From NCBI RefSeq assembly GCF_003265705.1, contig NW_020312817.1, forward strand, positions 46,603,627 to 46,667,626: a DNA stretch of 64,000 nucleotides, given 5' to 3'. Positions within the stretch are counted from its first letter, which is position 1. The number at the start of each line of letters is the position of its first letter. Source of the DNA: Callorhinus ursinus (taxonomy: Eukaryota; Chordata; Mammalia; Carnivora; Otariidae). Below, one piece after another: positions 21,316 through 32,600 of this stretch. Under the pieces are notes generated by a model, which had not been told where the DNA came from, made no database searches, and saw nothing but the letters and a program-made list of their open reading frames with translations. The position numbers and the translations under genes are program-made.

Positions 21316-22406
21316 AAAAAAAAACAGTTAAAAAAATTAACTTTGAAAGAGTAATGAACCATGGTAAAAAAACCCATGAATTCTACGTGCAGTATTCCCC
21401 TAGCGCTGGAGTTCTCCCGTTCTCCTTGATCGGTAAACTTGGTCTTGGCTGCTGTTCGTGCTGATAATCTGGGGGAGGGGCCTGTTGCCATGGTTCCCAA
21501 ATGTCTTTGCCGGAGGCGGAATTGCCCCGCCCTTGCCGGTCTGGGCTAAGCAAGCTGCTTGGGTTTGCTCTCCGGAGCTTTTGTTCCCTGCAAGATTTCA
21601 GTACAGCTTTAGAGGAAGACAGTGAAAATGGTGGCCTCCCAATCTCCACCCAGAGGAGCTGAGAACTTGGGGACCCGCTCCTCAGTGCGCCCCCAGAGAA
21701 AAGTAGTCAATCACTCCCGTCTCCCCGGTCTCCAGCCGCACTCTGTGCTCACCGGGCCTGTGACCAAGCATTTCAGTCTGTGGCACCCAAGTTGGTATGG
21801 AGTCTCCAAACCCAGCAGATCCCTGTGGTGCACTCCTGCGCCGCTCCTTCTAGGGGAGGAAGGGGAGTCTCCCCAGATCTGCCGCTTGTTGGGTCCCTGC
21901 TGGAGGAGCAGTGGCCTGACTGTGCCGTGGATCACAGTTTATGGCAACCCCGAGCTGAGAGCCCGCGCCTCGGCTCCGACTCGGCAGCCGGCTTCCCTGT
22001 TCTGATACCTGGGAGCTCTGCTGCACTTAGGCAGCCCCGGTCTTTCTGTGACCCCGAGGGTCCCGAGACCACACTGTTCCACGAGGGTTCCACCCCCCAC
22101 TTAGCCACTGCAGCGACGTCCCTCAGCGGAGCCGGCTTCTAAAATTTCCGATTTTGTGCTCCGCGGCTCTATCACTTGCCAGAAGCGGCCCACGGAGGCC
22201 CCCTCCCCGCCGTCTATCCTCCCGAATATCGCCTCGGATTCACTTCTCCTTACATCCTACCTTCCAGTAAGTGGTTGTTTTTCTGTTCAGAGAGTTGTTG
22301 CTATTCTTCTCTTCGATCTCCTGTTGAGTTCGTAGGTGTTCAGAATGGTTTGATCCCTATTCAGCTGAATTCCTGAGACCAGACGAAATCCAGGTCTCCT
22401 ACTCCT

Positions 22407-22417
22407 CCGCCATCTTG
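22407..22417 (-). promoter_or_regulatory. YY1-like site at the L1 5' end
   Basis: The minus strand reads CAAGATGGCGG within 20 bases of the 5' end, the position where YY1 fixes the transcription start in human L1. Function in this copy is inferred. Confidence 0.6.
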
Positions 22418-22429
22418 CCCCGCCTAGTT

Positions 22430-22760
22430 TTTCATTTAATTTTTTATTTTAGAATTTCCATCTGATTCTTTTTTATTGATTGGGATTCTCTGGTGAGATG
22501 CTCTTTCATCTATTTCTTAAACATACTAAGCACAGTTATCTGAAGGTCCACGTCTGTTAACTACAAAATCTGAATCTATTTTTAGGTGTTTCTCTACATT
22601 ATCTTTTATTTTATCTTGGTTTTTGGTCATTAGGTTTTGCCACATGACATTCCTGTTGTAATTTTATATTTAACTTTGGATACCACATATGGTAAATTAC
22701 AAAGCCTCTGAATGATACCACATGTCTCCCAAAAGGAGCTAGTGCTTACATGGATAAAGA
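22430..22760 (-). repeat. L1M remnant flanking the full-length L1
   Basis: Contains GAATTTCCATCTGATTCTTT, ATCTGAATCTATTTTTAGGT and TTTTTGGTCATTAGGTTTTG in the order seen in antisense old L1M 5' regions. Heavily decayed. Confidence 0.45.
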
Positions 22761-23487
22761 GAGTAGGGTGATAAACAAGTCATTTCGTGAACAATTGCAC
22801 TTGTTTAAAATCTTTTAGGTGTGAGGAGAGAGGAGTGGTATCATGTCTAATTCTAATTTGCTCTTATTCCTAGATTATAGCTCGTCAAGGATCTCAGTAG
22901 AAATACCAGCATATGGACCAAGTACACATTAAGCCCATGTATTCCATTGTTTCCCCTCCTTAGCTCTGTGAGCCAGTTTTATGGCTAGTTGCTGTGTCTT
23001 TTGCTGCTTAGAATTTGACAATAAATTGTAGTCTAACTTCACATAAAGGTCAGACAGGTCTGTGAGTTTCCTTTCTCTGGTCCTACTATCTGGTTCTCTA
23101 GTCTTTGTCCCAAATCTTGGCTACTTTAGTTGCCCTGGACTCCACTTTTCTTTTCAGGACCTTTGACACTTTTGAGAAGCCTCTAGGTTGCTGCTTTCTG
23201 CTGGGCAGCACAATTTTGCATCAGGAATCAACAAATGATGGAAATAACCTGGGGCAGGGACAGGAGGCTTCTTTCCCTCCCCCTCAAGTCTTGGATTCAT
23301 TCCTCACTCTTTGATGCCTTCAAACAGTTGGAATTTTTATTTTCTTGGTATATTTTCTACTTTTATACTTGTTCTCAGGAGAAAAATTTGTCTGATACAA
23401 ATGAAGTCCTCATAGCTAGTAGGAGAAGTCTGTTTCATCTAGTTTTAATTTTGTCATCAAGTCCTATAAAAGTTTGATATCATAAAT
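22761..23487. other. No feature recognised
   Basis: Mixed-composition sequence with no recognisable repeat or exon. Confidence 0.4.
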
Positions 23488-23502
23488 TTACCTCAGACCT
23501 CT

Positions 23503-23694
23503 GAGAAACAAACTGAGGGTTCTAGAGGGGAGGGGGGTAGGGGGATGGGTTAGCCTGGTGATGGGTATTAAGGAGGACACATACTGCATGGAGCACTGGG
23601 TGTTATACACAAACAATGAATCATGGAACACTACATCAAAAACTAATGATGTAATATATGGTGATTAACATAATAAAAAATAAATTTAAAAAAA
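23503..23694 (+). repeat. 5'-truncated L1 3' end
   Basis: Starts in the 3'UTR (GAGAAACAAACTGAGGGTTC), passes GAGCACTGGGTGTTATACAC and CAATGAATCATGGAACAC and ends in an A-rich tail. Flanks TTACCTCAGACCTCT (23488-23502) and TTACCTCAGATCTCT (23695-23709) are a target duplication with one mismatch. It shows the 3' terminus that the large L1 lacks. Confidence 0.95.
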
Positions 23695-23709
23695 TTACCT
23701 CAGATCTCT

Positions 23710-25354
23710 TCTATAGTCAAATACCATAGGTTCTAATATATATGTTATTTTCTAGATTCTGAATTTTAAATTTAACTCATATTATTTTAAAGGGAGTTTA
23801 CAGTTTTCCAGTTATAAGCATTGTCTTATATTTTGTTATTCAATTATAATTTTATTGATTTTATTGGATTTCCATAAAAGAATGACTTACACTAATTCTA
23901 TTTTTATAAAATGTATCAAAGGTTTCTTTGTTGTCTAATATATTGTTAACTATGAAAAATTCTTATGGCCTCTGAAATATTTTGACACGTTTGTATCTCT
24001 TACAAACCGAGAGATTCTTGAGGGCAAGTCTTCATCTCTGTAGCTATAATGTTTCACAAAGGAAAGCTACCCAAGGAATCCTCCTTAGAATGCTGAAATA
24101 AACACCTCCCATAACTGATTTATTAGAGAAATAACCCCTTTAGAGAAGATAAAACTCTTGTATTGAGATACATTAATACCTCCAAATAATTCATTTCCCC
24201 CTCAGTAGAGGTAATATTCTTTTTATTATTCTTTTTATAATTTCATAATCATGTTGTACCAAAAAAATCAGACATACTCTTTTAAAATGATTTTGGTTTT
24301 GACCATAATAATGTGAATACTTGTTTCTTTTCCATTTTCTTGATTTTGGACATTTCCCATTCTCATCCACATAGTATTCAAGATTTTTTTTATACCCAAA
24401 CTAGGTATTAAATAGTACATAAGATTTTTAAAATATGATCCTGTCAGTGGACTCTTAATTCAGAGAAGTCTACATCATATTGTTTCCTCCCAAAAAAGGA
24501 TTAGAAATTCTATGTATTGAAAAACAAAGATCCTGAGATAAACAAGAGGGAAATCAGTAGCATTGCTAGTAATATTCCCTACCATCTGCCTATTGATCTG
24601 TCTAGCTCTCTGCCTATCTATATACTAGATGGACCTCAGCAAGTAAATGCACACATGAGTGATTTTCACGCACAGATTTATTTATATATACTTACTGAGT
24701 TTCCCTGGGTGTGTTTTTAATTAGTATAATAAAAATTTCACACTGTTTTCAACATTTCTTAAAACAGAATTGGGGAAGAAGGGTATTGAAAAATTTATTC
24801 TAATGCCCATTGTTCCCTTAAAGAGGACTTCTGTTTGTCATCTCATACACAATGGGAATGTTCCCATTTTCATGTAAAGTTCAGAATTTCAAAACTTATT
24901 ATCTTTCAACATGATATCAGTAGTGAGCAATAATAAGAATTCCTCTTGAATAGAAGGTAATATTATGAAATGTCGGCTTTTATTATGTACATTTGAGTAT
25001 TCTTAAATGACAACCTTAAAATGAAATTGAGCTTTGACCCATATATAGATTTCAAAAAAGTTATTATAAATTTAACTGTTGCTTCTTATAAATGTACTTT
25101 ATCAAGAGTGGTATAAATTTTTTTTTTTTTATTCTCATAGAAACAAAGTAAAGAGCTAAAGCAATAGCAACAACAAAAGTACAGATGAAGAATATTCTGC
25201 TGTAATATTTAGGTATTTATTTAGTGGTACATAAGTAGCTGAGATAAAATGACAGGATAAAACAACAAAAATCATACATTGTATGTTGAGTATGCTACCA
25301 TTATAAAGTTAACACATGACAATATAATATTAGTAATTTAATAAATCATTCTAA
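23710..25354. other. No feature recognised
   Basis: AT-rich sequence with T-tracts near 25117-25130. No recognisable repeat or gene. Confidence 0.45.
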
Positions 25355-25370
25355 CACACTACTTACTCTT

Positions 25371-25752
25371 TTTTTTTTAAAAGATTTTGTTTATTTAGGG
25401 GGCGCCTGGGTGGCTCAGTCGTTAAGCATCTGCCTTCGGCTCAGGTCATGATCCCGGGTCCTGGGATCAAGCCCCGTGTCAGGCTCTCTGCTCTGCGGAA
25501 AGCCTGCTTCTCCCTCTCCCACTCCCTCTGCTTGTGTTCCCTCTCTCGCTGTGTCTCTCTCTCTCTCATATAAATAAATTTAAGATTTTATTTATTTATT
25601 TGACAGAGAGAGAATGAGAGATAGAGAGCACGAGAGGGAAGTGGGTCAGAGGGAGAAGCAGACTCCCTGCTGAGCAGGGAGCCCGATGCGGGTCCAGGAT
25701 CATGACCTGAGCCGAGGGCAGTCGCTTAACCAACTGTGCCACCCAGGCGCCC
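25371..25752 (-). repeat. Can-SINE, minus strand, split by another SINE
   Basis: The tail (25371-25397, T-run then AAAAGATTTTGTTTATTTA) and the body/head (25582-25752, ending CCACCCAGGCGCCC) belong to one minus-strand copy. A 16-bp perfect target duplication CACACTACTTACTCTT lies at 25355-25370 and 25753-25768. Confidence 0.95.
25398..25581 (+). repeat. Can-SINE nested in the tail of an opposite SINE
   Basis: Head GGGGCGCCTGGGTGGCTCAG at 25398; the tail is TAAATAAATT without a long A-run. The target duplication is AAGATTTTGTTTATTTA (25381-25397) and AAGATTTTATTTATTTA (25582-25598). Its body is complementary to the outer copy. Confidence 0.95.
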
Positions 25753-25810
25753 CACACTACTTACTCTTTCTGAAATACTTTAGGCCCCCACTTCCTGAGT
25801 TGGGAATAAA

Positions 25811-25828
25811 CACACACACACACACACA
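25811..25828. repeat. (CA)9 microsatellite
   Basis: Nine CA dinucleotides. Confidence 0.95.
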
Positions 25829-25839
25829 ATCTTAATAGC

Positions 25840-26576
25840 AAATATTTTACAACTGAAAGATGCAGTCTGTTTAGAAGTTAATCAGCATTAATCAAACCCC
25901 CACAATAGGGTAACTAATTTCAGAAAGGTATAAAATTTAGTTATCACAAAAATTACAATGTGTGTATTTTATTTATTTTAAAAATACAATTACTTATGGG
26001 AAAATTGTTCAAATGATTTCAAAATGACTTTTTCAATGTCATACAGCTGGCAAATGGTGAATTATGAATGGTAACTCTAGCATGTTAACCTTCAAAGCGT
26101 ATGCACTTTCCATTATACATCACTACTTACAGGCTTAGATCTAACAAAGAGTATGATTGATAAATTGGGTTGGGAGAACAAGAGATCATGGCCTTGAAGG
26201 CCAAGTTAGTGAGATTGTAGAATATTGGACAGGGTGATAGATGGACACTGTTCTTGGAAAATTTGATTCCACCATTTGTTCATAGGATACATAGAAGCAG
26301 ATAGAGACAAAATAAGCAAGGAGATACACATCTTTGACTCTATTCTAATTAGTTAATAAGCCAATGAGCTTTGGAGAACAATGATCATTAGGAAAAAGCA
26401 TTATCTTTGTCAGCGTCTTTACTAACCTATAAAACAGAAATAGAAATTGTGGAATTTATATAAGATGTATATAAGTTATGCCTGGATAGTGTAGGCATTC
26501 AATAAAGAACTCTTGTGGATTATTATTTTGACAGTATACTGCATTATTATTTTCTTTTAAAAGTACATTTAAAATT
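25840..26576. other. Mostly unrecognised sequence, contains a MIR piece
   Basis: Apart from the MIR remnant at 26020-26128, no repeat or gene is recognisable. Confidence 0.4.
26020..26128 (-). repeat. MIR fragment, minus strand
   Basis: CATACAGCTGGCAAATGGTG followed by TATGCACTTTCCATTATACA is the antisense MIR pattern (normally ACACAGCTAGTAAGTGG then TTTCCACTATACCA). Confidence 0.6.
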
Positions 26577-26589
26577 TGGTTTTATTTTT

Positions 26590-26788
26590 TAATTTTTTAT
26601 ATTTTAAAAGATTTTATTTATTCATTTGAGAGAGAGAGCAGGACAGAGAGAGCACAAGCAGGGGGAGAGGCAGAGGGAGAGGGAGAAGCTGACTCCTCGC
26701 TGAGCTGGGAGCAGGATGTGGGGCTCAATCCCAGATCATGACCTGAGCCAAAGGCAAATGCTTAACCATCTAAGCCACTCAGGCGCCC
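26590..26788 (-). repeat. Can-SINE, minus strand
   Basis: AT-rich tail at 26590-26625, then GAGAGAGAGCAGGACAGAGA, ending GCCACTCAGGCGCCC. TGGTTTTATTTTT occurs at 26577-26589 and 26789-26801 as target duplication. Confidence 0.95.
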
Positions 26789-27076
26789 TGGTTTTATTTT
26801 TATAACCAGATTCAAAGGCGTTATTAAGATATCCCTTCTTAGTATTTTTTTAAGCATATACATCACTAATTTTTTTATTTTCTGACTATAGTTTAAGTGT
26901 TATAATTACACATCAAAATAAAACTTTTTGAATAAGTGTAAAGCATTGATTTTTTTTTTTTCAAAATCAAACATATATGGGAATGTCTTTGCAAATGAAA
27001 ACAGGATGTTTGGGCAAATGTTCTGAAGGTCACTCAAAACAATAGTGTTACATCAAGAAATCTAAAGATCATTTGA

Positions 27077-27276
27077 GGGGCGCCTGGGTGGCTCAGTTGG
27101 TTAAGCGACTGCCTTCGGCCAGGTCATGATCCTGGAGTCCCGGGATCGAGTCCCGCATCGGGCTCCCTGCTCAGCAGGGAGTCTGCTTCTCCCTCTGACC
27201 CTCCCCCCCTCATGTGTTCTCTCTCTCTCTCATTCTTTCTCTCAAATAAATAAATAAATAAAATCTTAAAAAAAAA
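27077..27276 (+). repeat. Can-SINE with 14-bp target duplication
   Basis: Head GGGGCGCCTGGGTGGCTCAG, B-box CCCGGGATCGAGTCCC, tail (AAAT)n then A-run. TAAAGATCATTTGA flanks it at 27063-27076 and 27277-27290. The sequence is close to the SINE in the L1 5'UTR (GAGTCCCGCATCGGGCTCCC), suggesting the same subfamily. Confidence 0.96.
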
Positions 27277-27290
27277 TAAAGATCATTTGA

Positions 27291-28685
27291 TTGTCTTCCC
27301 CCCCCTTGTAATTATCAGGCATTGCAAAAAATTAGCCTTTGGTTTTTTTTTTAATTGATTTTACTTTACCAGAACTGACTCCTCATGTCAATATTCATAT
27401 AAAGACCTTCTTTAGTACAAAGAAAGATTTATTTGTTCTATCATTCATTGTTTTTTCACTTTTATTGAATACTCAGGATCACAAATGTTAAGTATTGATT
27501 CTTCAACTTTCCCTTCATATCTGTTATCTTCACTTTTTTCCATTTAAAAAATTCATACAGAAATATCTTTTTGAGTTTCTTTTCCATGTGCTAACCTTTT
27601 TATTTTTTTCATTTGCAGTATTATGTCAGTTTTTTACTTCTTCCTGTGTTTTAATTTATTACATATTTTATTTCATACATGTTTACTTCATCTTTTCCCA
27701 TCATCTCTTTCTCAGATTTTATTTCCTTTTGACTTTTTGCTATTTACAAAAGCTATATATTCTTATATTCTAAAGGATATAAAATGGTTTATCCTGAAAT
27801 TTTCATCATATACTTGGAAAGACATTCTCTTTCTTTGTGATTTTCAATGTTTGTGACATGGCCAAGTGTATATTTACAAGAAATAAGCAGGTTGAATTGT
27901 AATTGGTCTTGTTTTCTGTTTATTTCTTATTAGTAAGATCAAAATATTTCTCAGATCAAATGAGGAAGTACAGGTTAATATGTCAAAATCTAAGTCAAGG
28001 TCATAGGTTTAAAGATCAATCCTTAACAAATATTGCTATCTGGTTTTGTTCAATGTCTTTCTCTTCCCTGCTATTTTACTCAGATCAAACCAGAAATTAT
28101 ATCAATTTTCTTGGCAATGTGAAAAAATACTGTGAAAATTTAAGGGATTATTATCTTAATTTTTCATCTCTACAATGTTTTGTTCCTTTTACTATGCCTT
28201 GAAACAAAGATAGCATCTGGATTATTGGAGGAAGTTTTCATAGGAAACAGACTCTGAGACAGATTTTGTACATGAGGTAATTATTGAAGGAAAGCTTTGA
28301 GAAAAAAATGTACATGAAGACAATGAGGAGAACAGGATTGGTTGGGGAGATGCTGTACTCTGATGCAGTTGCTACTGCATGAGTAGGGAATCAGTCTGGC
28401 TCCAAAATCCCTATTCCAGATCTCATAAGTCAGGTGTTCTGGGAAATAACCTTTGAACTGGAGATTTACTTGCAGGTGGCTTGTTGAGGAGAGCTCTCAG
28501 GGAACTACGAAATGGGAGAAGCAGTTTTCACAGAGGGGGAGCCTGAACTGAGATACACTGCCTCAGAAGCTTCAGTGATTTCTGCAAGCAGCTGCAGCTG
28601 GGATGGCAGTGCAGGCTTGTTCTGAACAGGGGTGAAAAGATTGGTTCTCTTAACCCTGCATCAACCAGTTATTGAACATGGGCCC
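27291..28685. other. No feature recognised
   Basis: The first 900 bases are T-rich with hydrophobic open frames that look like chance translation. From about 28230 the sequence is more GC-balanced (AAACAGACTCTGAGACAGAT onward) and may be an old repeat I cannot name. Confidence 0.4.
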
Positions 28686-29473
28686 TGTGATATTGTGATT
28701 AAATATATATTTTGTCTTTGTCCTTGTTTCTGACACAGAGCTTCTAAAACTCTTGCAATTTCCTAAGTGATGTGAGTGATAAAGGCGTTTTAATATTCCC
28801 AACAAGCCCCTATCAGCCACACCTGAGTTTATGTTAATGCGGTGACTTTTGGAAAGTACTTAAGAATGAGGCTGGTTGCCAGGGGATCCAACCTTAACAT
28901 TGGAGGGTTATAAATTTCAGTCCCGCCTCCTGACCTCTGGGTCACCAGTAACCAATGGGTTACCAGTAACCAATGATTTAATCAATCGTGCCTGTGTAAT
29001 GAAGCCTCCATAAAAACCCAAAAGAAGAGGGTTTGGAGTTTCTGGATTGGAAAGAACATGGAGATTTTGGGAGCATGGTTAGCTGGAAGAGGGCACTAAA
29101 TCTCCATGTCCTTTCCCACATACTTTGCCCTGTGTATCTCTTCCGTGGTGCTGTTTCTGAGTTATATCCTTCTATAATAAACTGTCATCCAGTAAGTAAA
29201 ATGTTTCTCTGGGATTTGTAAGCCATATTAGTAAATTAGTAGAACCCGAGGTGGGGGTCATTGGAATCTCTGATCTATAGATGGGTGGTCAGCACGGGTA
29301 ATAACCTAGACTTGCAACTGGGGTCTGAAGTTGGGAGTTGGGGGACAGTCTTGTGATTAAACTCTTAATCTGTGGGATCTGACGTTTTCTCCAGATGGAT
29401 GGTGTCCGTGTTGAACTGTAGGACACTCAGCTGGTGTCTGAGAATTGTTTGGGGTATGGAAAAAGCCCCCATA
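28686..29473 (+). mobile_element. ERV-type LTR, plus strand
   Basis: The block starts with TG (TGTGATATTGTGATT) and ends near a decayed CCCCCACA-type terminus (GCCCCCATA). Inside lie CCAAT boxes (AACCAATGGG, AACCAATGAT at about 28952-28975), a TATA-like CCATAAAAACCC at about 29010 and a polyadenylation AATAAA at about 29176. This is the U3-R-U5 order of an LTR. It resembles old mammalian ERVL-like LTRs; the family is not assigned. No retroviral gene frame follows, so it is probably solo or the remnant of a lost provirus. Confidence 0.6.
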
Positions 29474-31364
29474 TTTTGAAAATTGTTATTAGAATTATTT
29501 TAGGCCCCCCTCAGAAAGGACTGGTAACCTTGGATGGGACAGCTCCCTTCAGCCAAGGTCAATTGTTGGAGACGGACAGTCCTGCACCATTAACAGGCAA
29601 TATTCCCTGCAGCTTGAGAGAATGAGCATCCTTGTCTTGAAGGGCACTGCTGTGTCTACTACAAGGATCTAAAAAGCCATTAAAATGTGTGTAATGGGGA
29701 GGCATATTTTTAAAATGTTTACTCATTTACTCTAGGATCTTGTATACCTTTTTGCTTTATAACACCATACTGACTGTATCTACAGATACATTATCACCTA
29801 GAACTAAAATGCAATTATTTAGTTACAAGTCTCAAATTGTTTTGTATAATAACAATACTATTACTTTAAGAGTTGTTTTTTATTAAGAAAAAAGAGACAT
29901 TTCTAAATTCTTTAGCATGCCAGTAACTTATCAGGAGCCAGAACTGTAGAGCTGCACCTCATTGTTTCATGGGATAGAAATCTTCTCAGAGAAGGGGAAA
30001 AGTGGAGAAAGTATTTCCATGTCAGAGGGCTGCAGTTAAGGCAAGAGACAGACATACCCATCTTTGTGCTTTTTTTCGCCCTCCATTTTTCGCTCTTGCC
30101 ATGAAACTCCAAGGAGAGAGAAAATGTTAGAAAATCCCCAAAAATCAGGCAGCCAAGGATGAGTAATTGCACAGTTGGGTTGGGAGGCATAGCTTGGGAG
30201 ATTCCAACCTCTAAGCCATATCCAGTATGTCCTGGAGAGAGAGTATATCATTTGCTGTAAAATGTGGCATAATTGATGGCCTTACACAGCATTACTGCCT
30301 CAGTAAGTTCTATGCAGGGCATGCATGCATTCCAAATATTCCAATGAGCCACAGTAATGTGGAAGGGCTGAGAGGGCTGGACAACAGGAAGCGGTCTGGG
30401 GTAGAATAAACAGGTGGAGAGAGTGGATACTTTTGTTCTGGTACAAATTTCTGAGTCCACAGACTCTGGCAATGGGTAATGTCCCAGTTTCCAGAAGACT
30501 AGATTGAATAAGTTGCAAATTAGTGGTCATAAATCAAGTGATCAGATCAGCATAAGCCAGCACAGACCAAAAAAAAAAAAAAAAAAAAACATTCTGCAGC
30601 CAGGATTCTGAAGCATACTCCCCTATCCCAAGCACTTAAAAAGTCATCCAGGAGATGAGCAGGCAGTAGAGGAGTAGAGGGAATCTGAACAATCACCTAC
30701 AAAAGGCTGAGTCATAAAAAAAAAAAAAAAAGACTTTAAACTAGCTTAAAAAAGGACAATGAAACTGAATCGATTGCATATTTAAATGTTCAAACTGGAG
30801 GAGATTATGAGATTGTTAATTAGCAAATTACTTTGCCCAGTTTCCCAGGTAGGATAGGACAGGGGAAGCAATTAGCCAGTTACAGGACATAAAGGTGCCA
30901 CATTTTGAATAGCATGAGTAGTGAAGTGAATTTGTTATGATATTCCAAATGAGCAGGTGAACTGACCTCATTTCAGAAACCTCATTTACTCCCTGCCTTT
31001 CTTTCATTTACTTGCTATGGTTAGCACATAAAGGCCACCAGAATTTAAAAATAATCTCATTGACTGAGAACCATATTGATCAAAATCCACAAATATCTAT
31101 CAGTTTTAAAGTAAGGAAGCAAGAAGGATCTTCTTGAACTCAATAAATCTAAGGCAAAATTGCAGAAAAGTAAAAAAAAACGAATATAAAAGAAAGTCAT
31201 GCAATGTTGCAAATATATTTGAAGAATTAATGTGTCAGAAGATGAGTTGTCTGGAATCTTGAATAGAAGGGCCTGAAATCAAACTGATCTTGTTCATACT
31301 TCACTGTCTGGCAGATATGAGAATTCCTGTCATAAGAAAAGAGTAATCCACTTGAGGTCGAAAG
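29474..31364. other. No repeat recognised; contains two A-tracts
   Basis: GC-balanced sequence with no family I recognise. An A22 run lies at 30568-30589 and an A-run at about 30717-30731. Open frames of 71-92 codons at 29912-30251 (minus) have no recognisable domain. Confidence 0.4.
30568..30589. repeat. A22 tract
   Basis: Uninterrupted A-run not attached to a recognised SINE or L1; no AATAAA lies in the preceding 30 bases. Confidence 0.9.
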
Positions 31365-32600
31365 GTGTATTTATTCATTTATTCAATCAATGAATACTTG
31401 AGTGCTTAAATAATTGAGGCCCCCATGCTGTGCAAGAGGCATTCAAAGATGAATAAAAAAATTGGCCCTGTCTGTAATCACTTCACAGTCTTCTGGGAGT
31501 GATAGACAAAAAGGAAAAGTATCTCACAGAGGGTATTAAATGCTATAATAGAAGTTGTGGCGAGCATAAGAAACATCTGGCTTGGAATGGTCATGGAAGG
31601 TGCTCTGAGGAACTTGTACCTCCTATTATAGTTAGGAAGTGGGCAGAATCATAAGCAATTGAGCAAAATTATTGGCAATAGTATTCCTACGATAAAGAAT
31701 AGCATGTTGTATACTGAAAGACAAATGTTTTAACAGCGTATAACACATTTAAAAAAGGACCTATATTTCACATGGGAAGAAAATAGGATATATGGTGAAG
31801 TTTAACATATTCTTCTGAATTGTAGATAAAGACCAATTCATAAAGAACATTTAATATCACAATAAACCATTTGAATTTTATCCTTAAGGTAACAATTTAA
31901 GCGGGAGTATGGTCTGATTATATATGCTTTTTAGTAAAAGCAATATTCTTGGATATGGTAGAAAATTATGTGAACAGAAACAAGAATAGATTATGAGGAA
32001 GTATTAGAAATATATTCAGGTTTTGAAAATACAAGCATGATGAACTAATCCGAAACATTTAGACTAACAGTAAGAAAAATGTAAGAGTTAATTAAGTTAT
32101 TTAGCAAATTGGATTTGCTGATTAGATGTAGGGAAATGAAAAGAAAGGAAGAAATCAAGGATGAACCTTGATTTCTGCTTTGTTGACTAGATAGAAGTTA
32201 ATTCCACTCCCTGAATGTAGAATGTAGAAGAAGGAGCTGTTTGTCTGATTGTTTGTTTTTCAGGGCAGAATGGTGAGAAGGAGGTGAGTCCACTTTCTAT
32301 TTGATCCACCCTGAATAGGATATGCTTAGGAATTACTCAAATTCATCAAAATCTTTAACAGGTAACAACCAGCTCTATGTGTCAAAGCTCAAGAGAAATT
32401 TTAGTGCTGAAAATGTTCATTGTGCTATTATTCAAACAGTCAGTGGCATGTGAAGCAATGTGTTTGAGTTAGAACCACCTGAGGAATGCTCAGAATTAAA
32501 ACTGAAGAGGAACAAGAAGGGCAAACCCAAAGAGAATTGAACTTTTAAATGGTGAATAAAGGGGAGCAGAAGCTATGTGAGGAAAAGAATATAAGGGCTG
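31365..32600 (-). repeat. L2 LINE remnant, minus strand
   Basis: Begins with the inverted L2 3' end (TTTATTCATTTATTCAATCA) and continues with AAATTGGCCCTGTCTGTAAT, GGAGTATGGTCTGATTATAT and GCTGATTAGATGTAGGGAAA, the antisense L2 order. Very decayed; the right limit is uncertain. Confidence 0.5.

Larger units (their letters stand above)
15364..22424 (-). mobile_element. Near full-length carnivore L1, minus strand, inactive
   Basis: Read from right to left it has a CpG-rich 5'UTR beginning at 22424 (GGCGGGGCAAGATGGCGG on the minus strand), ORF1, ORF2 and a two-part 3'UTR. The span is about 7.06 kb and includes one SINE (20755-20951) and a 100-N gap (16809-16908). L1 copies itself by target-primed reverse transcription and also mobilises the Can-SINEs. 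This copy is dead: both frames carry stops and indels, and the 3' terminus with poly(A) is missing. No target duplication could be identified, consistent with loss of the 3' border. Confidence 0.92.
20401..22424 (-). promoter_or_regulatory. L1 5'UTR with internal promoter region
   Basis: About 2 kb upstream of ORF1. The distal half (21400-22424) is GC- and CpG-rich, unlike the surrounding AT-rich DNA. The proximal half (20500-21320) is A-rich on the plus strand and contains a diverged tandem unit plus a SINE. L1 5'UTRs carry an internal Pol II promoter. Antisense open frames at 21622-22142 are by-products of the GC content. Methylation or silencing cannot be judged from sequence. Confidence 0.85.

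Noticed and set aside
21622..22142. 127- and 120-codon plus-strand frames
   Set aside because: They are antisense to the GC-rich L1 5'UTR; few stops are expected in GC-rich DNA.
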